From the NCBI GenBank assembly GCA_030425925.1, contig JAUHZO010000006.1:174227-238226 (forward strand): a stretch of 64,000 nucleotides of DNA. The letters run 5' to 3'. The notes beneath the pieces are model-generated. The model made no database searches. It saw only the letters and a program-made list of their open reading frames with translations, and was not told the DNA's origin. The translations under genes were made by a program, and so were the position numbers. Numbering within the stretch: the stretch's first letter is position 1; each line of letters begins with the position of its first letter. Positions 63,879 to 64,000 of this stretch are shown here, piece after piece. The stretch is from Alphaproteobacteria bacterium (GTDB taxonomy: Bacteria > Pseudomonadota > Alphaproteobacteria > Rhodobacterales > Rhodobacteraceae).

Positions 63879-64000
63879 GGGTCCAGACTCATTGTCGGTC
63901 AAAGCCAGAAGATGACCGCTGCGGCGAGCGCGATGGCTGACAGGAAGACCTTCGGGCATCTGTCGTAGCGGGTGGCGATGCGCCGCCAGTCCTTCAATCG
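63876..64000 (-). mobile_element. IS5-family element, one end only
   Basis: Starts at about CTAGGGTCCAGACTC and continues past the window edge. It includes the transposase C-terminus on the minus strand. The inner end of the transposase gene is 20 bases from the presumed terminal repeat, normal for IS5/IS427-type elements. Confidence 0.7.
63899..64000 (-). CDS. IS5-family transposase, C-terminal fragment
   Basis: The 33 residues readable before the stop at 63899-63901 contain LKDWRRIATRYDRCP and end ALAAAVIFWL, the standard C-terminus of IS5/IS427 transposases including the R...YD..P region after the catalytic Glu. The gene continues beyond the window. Confidence 0.85.
   Translation of the reverse strand, partial: RLKDWRRIATRYDRCPKVFLSAIALAAAVIFWL

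Noticed and set aside
50510..64000. attR copy of the tRNA-Ser 3' end
   Set aside because: I looked for GGTTCGAATCCC and CGTCTCCGCCA downstream and found none in the window.
50510..64000. Complete prophage
   Set aside because: No capsid, portal, terminase, tail or lysis gene was recognised, only integration and replication genes plus cargo.

Overview
The window is almost certainly from a marine-type Rhodobacteraceae (Roseobacter-group) alphaproteobacterium. The evidence is very GC-rich coding sequence with GGAGG-type ribosome sites, dense TRAP and ABC uptake operons in ATGA-overlapping layouts, a polyol operon laid out like the smoEFGKS-mtlK operon of Rhodobacter sphaeroides, and short palindromic repeats of a kind common in this family. 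All identifications come from reading motifs and gene order; no database search was run.

Region 1 (1-933) is the tail of a bufferin-type cluster: the end of a BufC/HvfC-like (DUF2063) gene and a DoxX-like membrane protein. Region 2 (1093-9264, minus strand) is a catabolic block: two Gfo/Idh/MocA oxidoreductases, a BKACE (DUF849) enzyme, a CaiD-like hydratase, an ADP-forming acyl-CoA synthetase, an unusual acyl-CoA dehydrogenase and an Asp/Glu racemase-like protein. Divergent to it (9343-18443, plus) are a ThDP enzyme, an enolase-superfamily enzyme, a DadA-like FAD oxidase, a TRAP transporter, a BASS-like carrier and an SDR. Together they look like uptake and activation of an unidentified chiral organic or amino acid.

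Region 3 (18516-28962) has a ROK regulator divergent from a polyamine/AEP-type ABC operon, then a minus-strand sugar ABC operon without an ATPase but with a phosphodiester glycosidase, and rpe. Region 4 (28971-36648, minus) is the sorbitol/mannitol operon (mtlK, smoS, smoK, smoG, smoF, smoE) with a LacI-type regulator and a clear operator. Region 5 (36772-43549) pairs a PhnF-like GntR regulator and two TGGT-N4-ACCA operators with a peptide-type ABC importer and a GpdQ-like phosphodiesterase: a likely organophosphate diester uptake system. Region 6 (43662-50335) holds an iron-type binding protein and permease arranged tail to tail, an SsuABC/TauABC-like importer and a SLAC1/TehA-family protein.

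Region 7 (50420 to the window end) is a mobile island in tRNA-Ser(GCU). It is visibly less GC-rich. It carries a tyrosine integrase, an AlpA-like regulator, a primase-polymerase/VapE-type helicase and, directly after it, an ordered array of eight TGCGCA motifs that looks like a replication origin: a P4-like satellite or integrative element. Its cargo is unusual: a three-gene envelope operon (trypsin-like protease, OmpA-like peptidoglycan binder, ClpP-fold protease with SH3 domain) facing a second ClpP-fold protein with an internal signal-anchor. Beyond an IS1380-family element lie a double zinc-ribbon protein and an alpha/beta hydrolase, then a DUF1810 gene cut by an IS5-type element at the window edge. 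The envelope-protease cargo is the best candidate here for an undescribed system.
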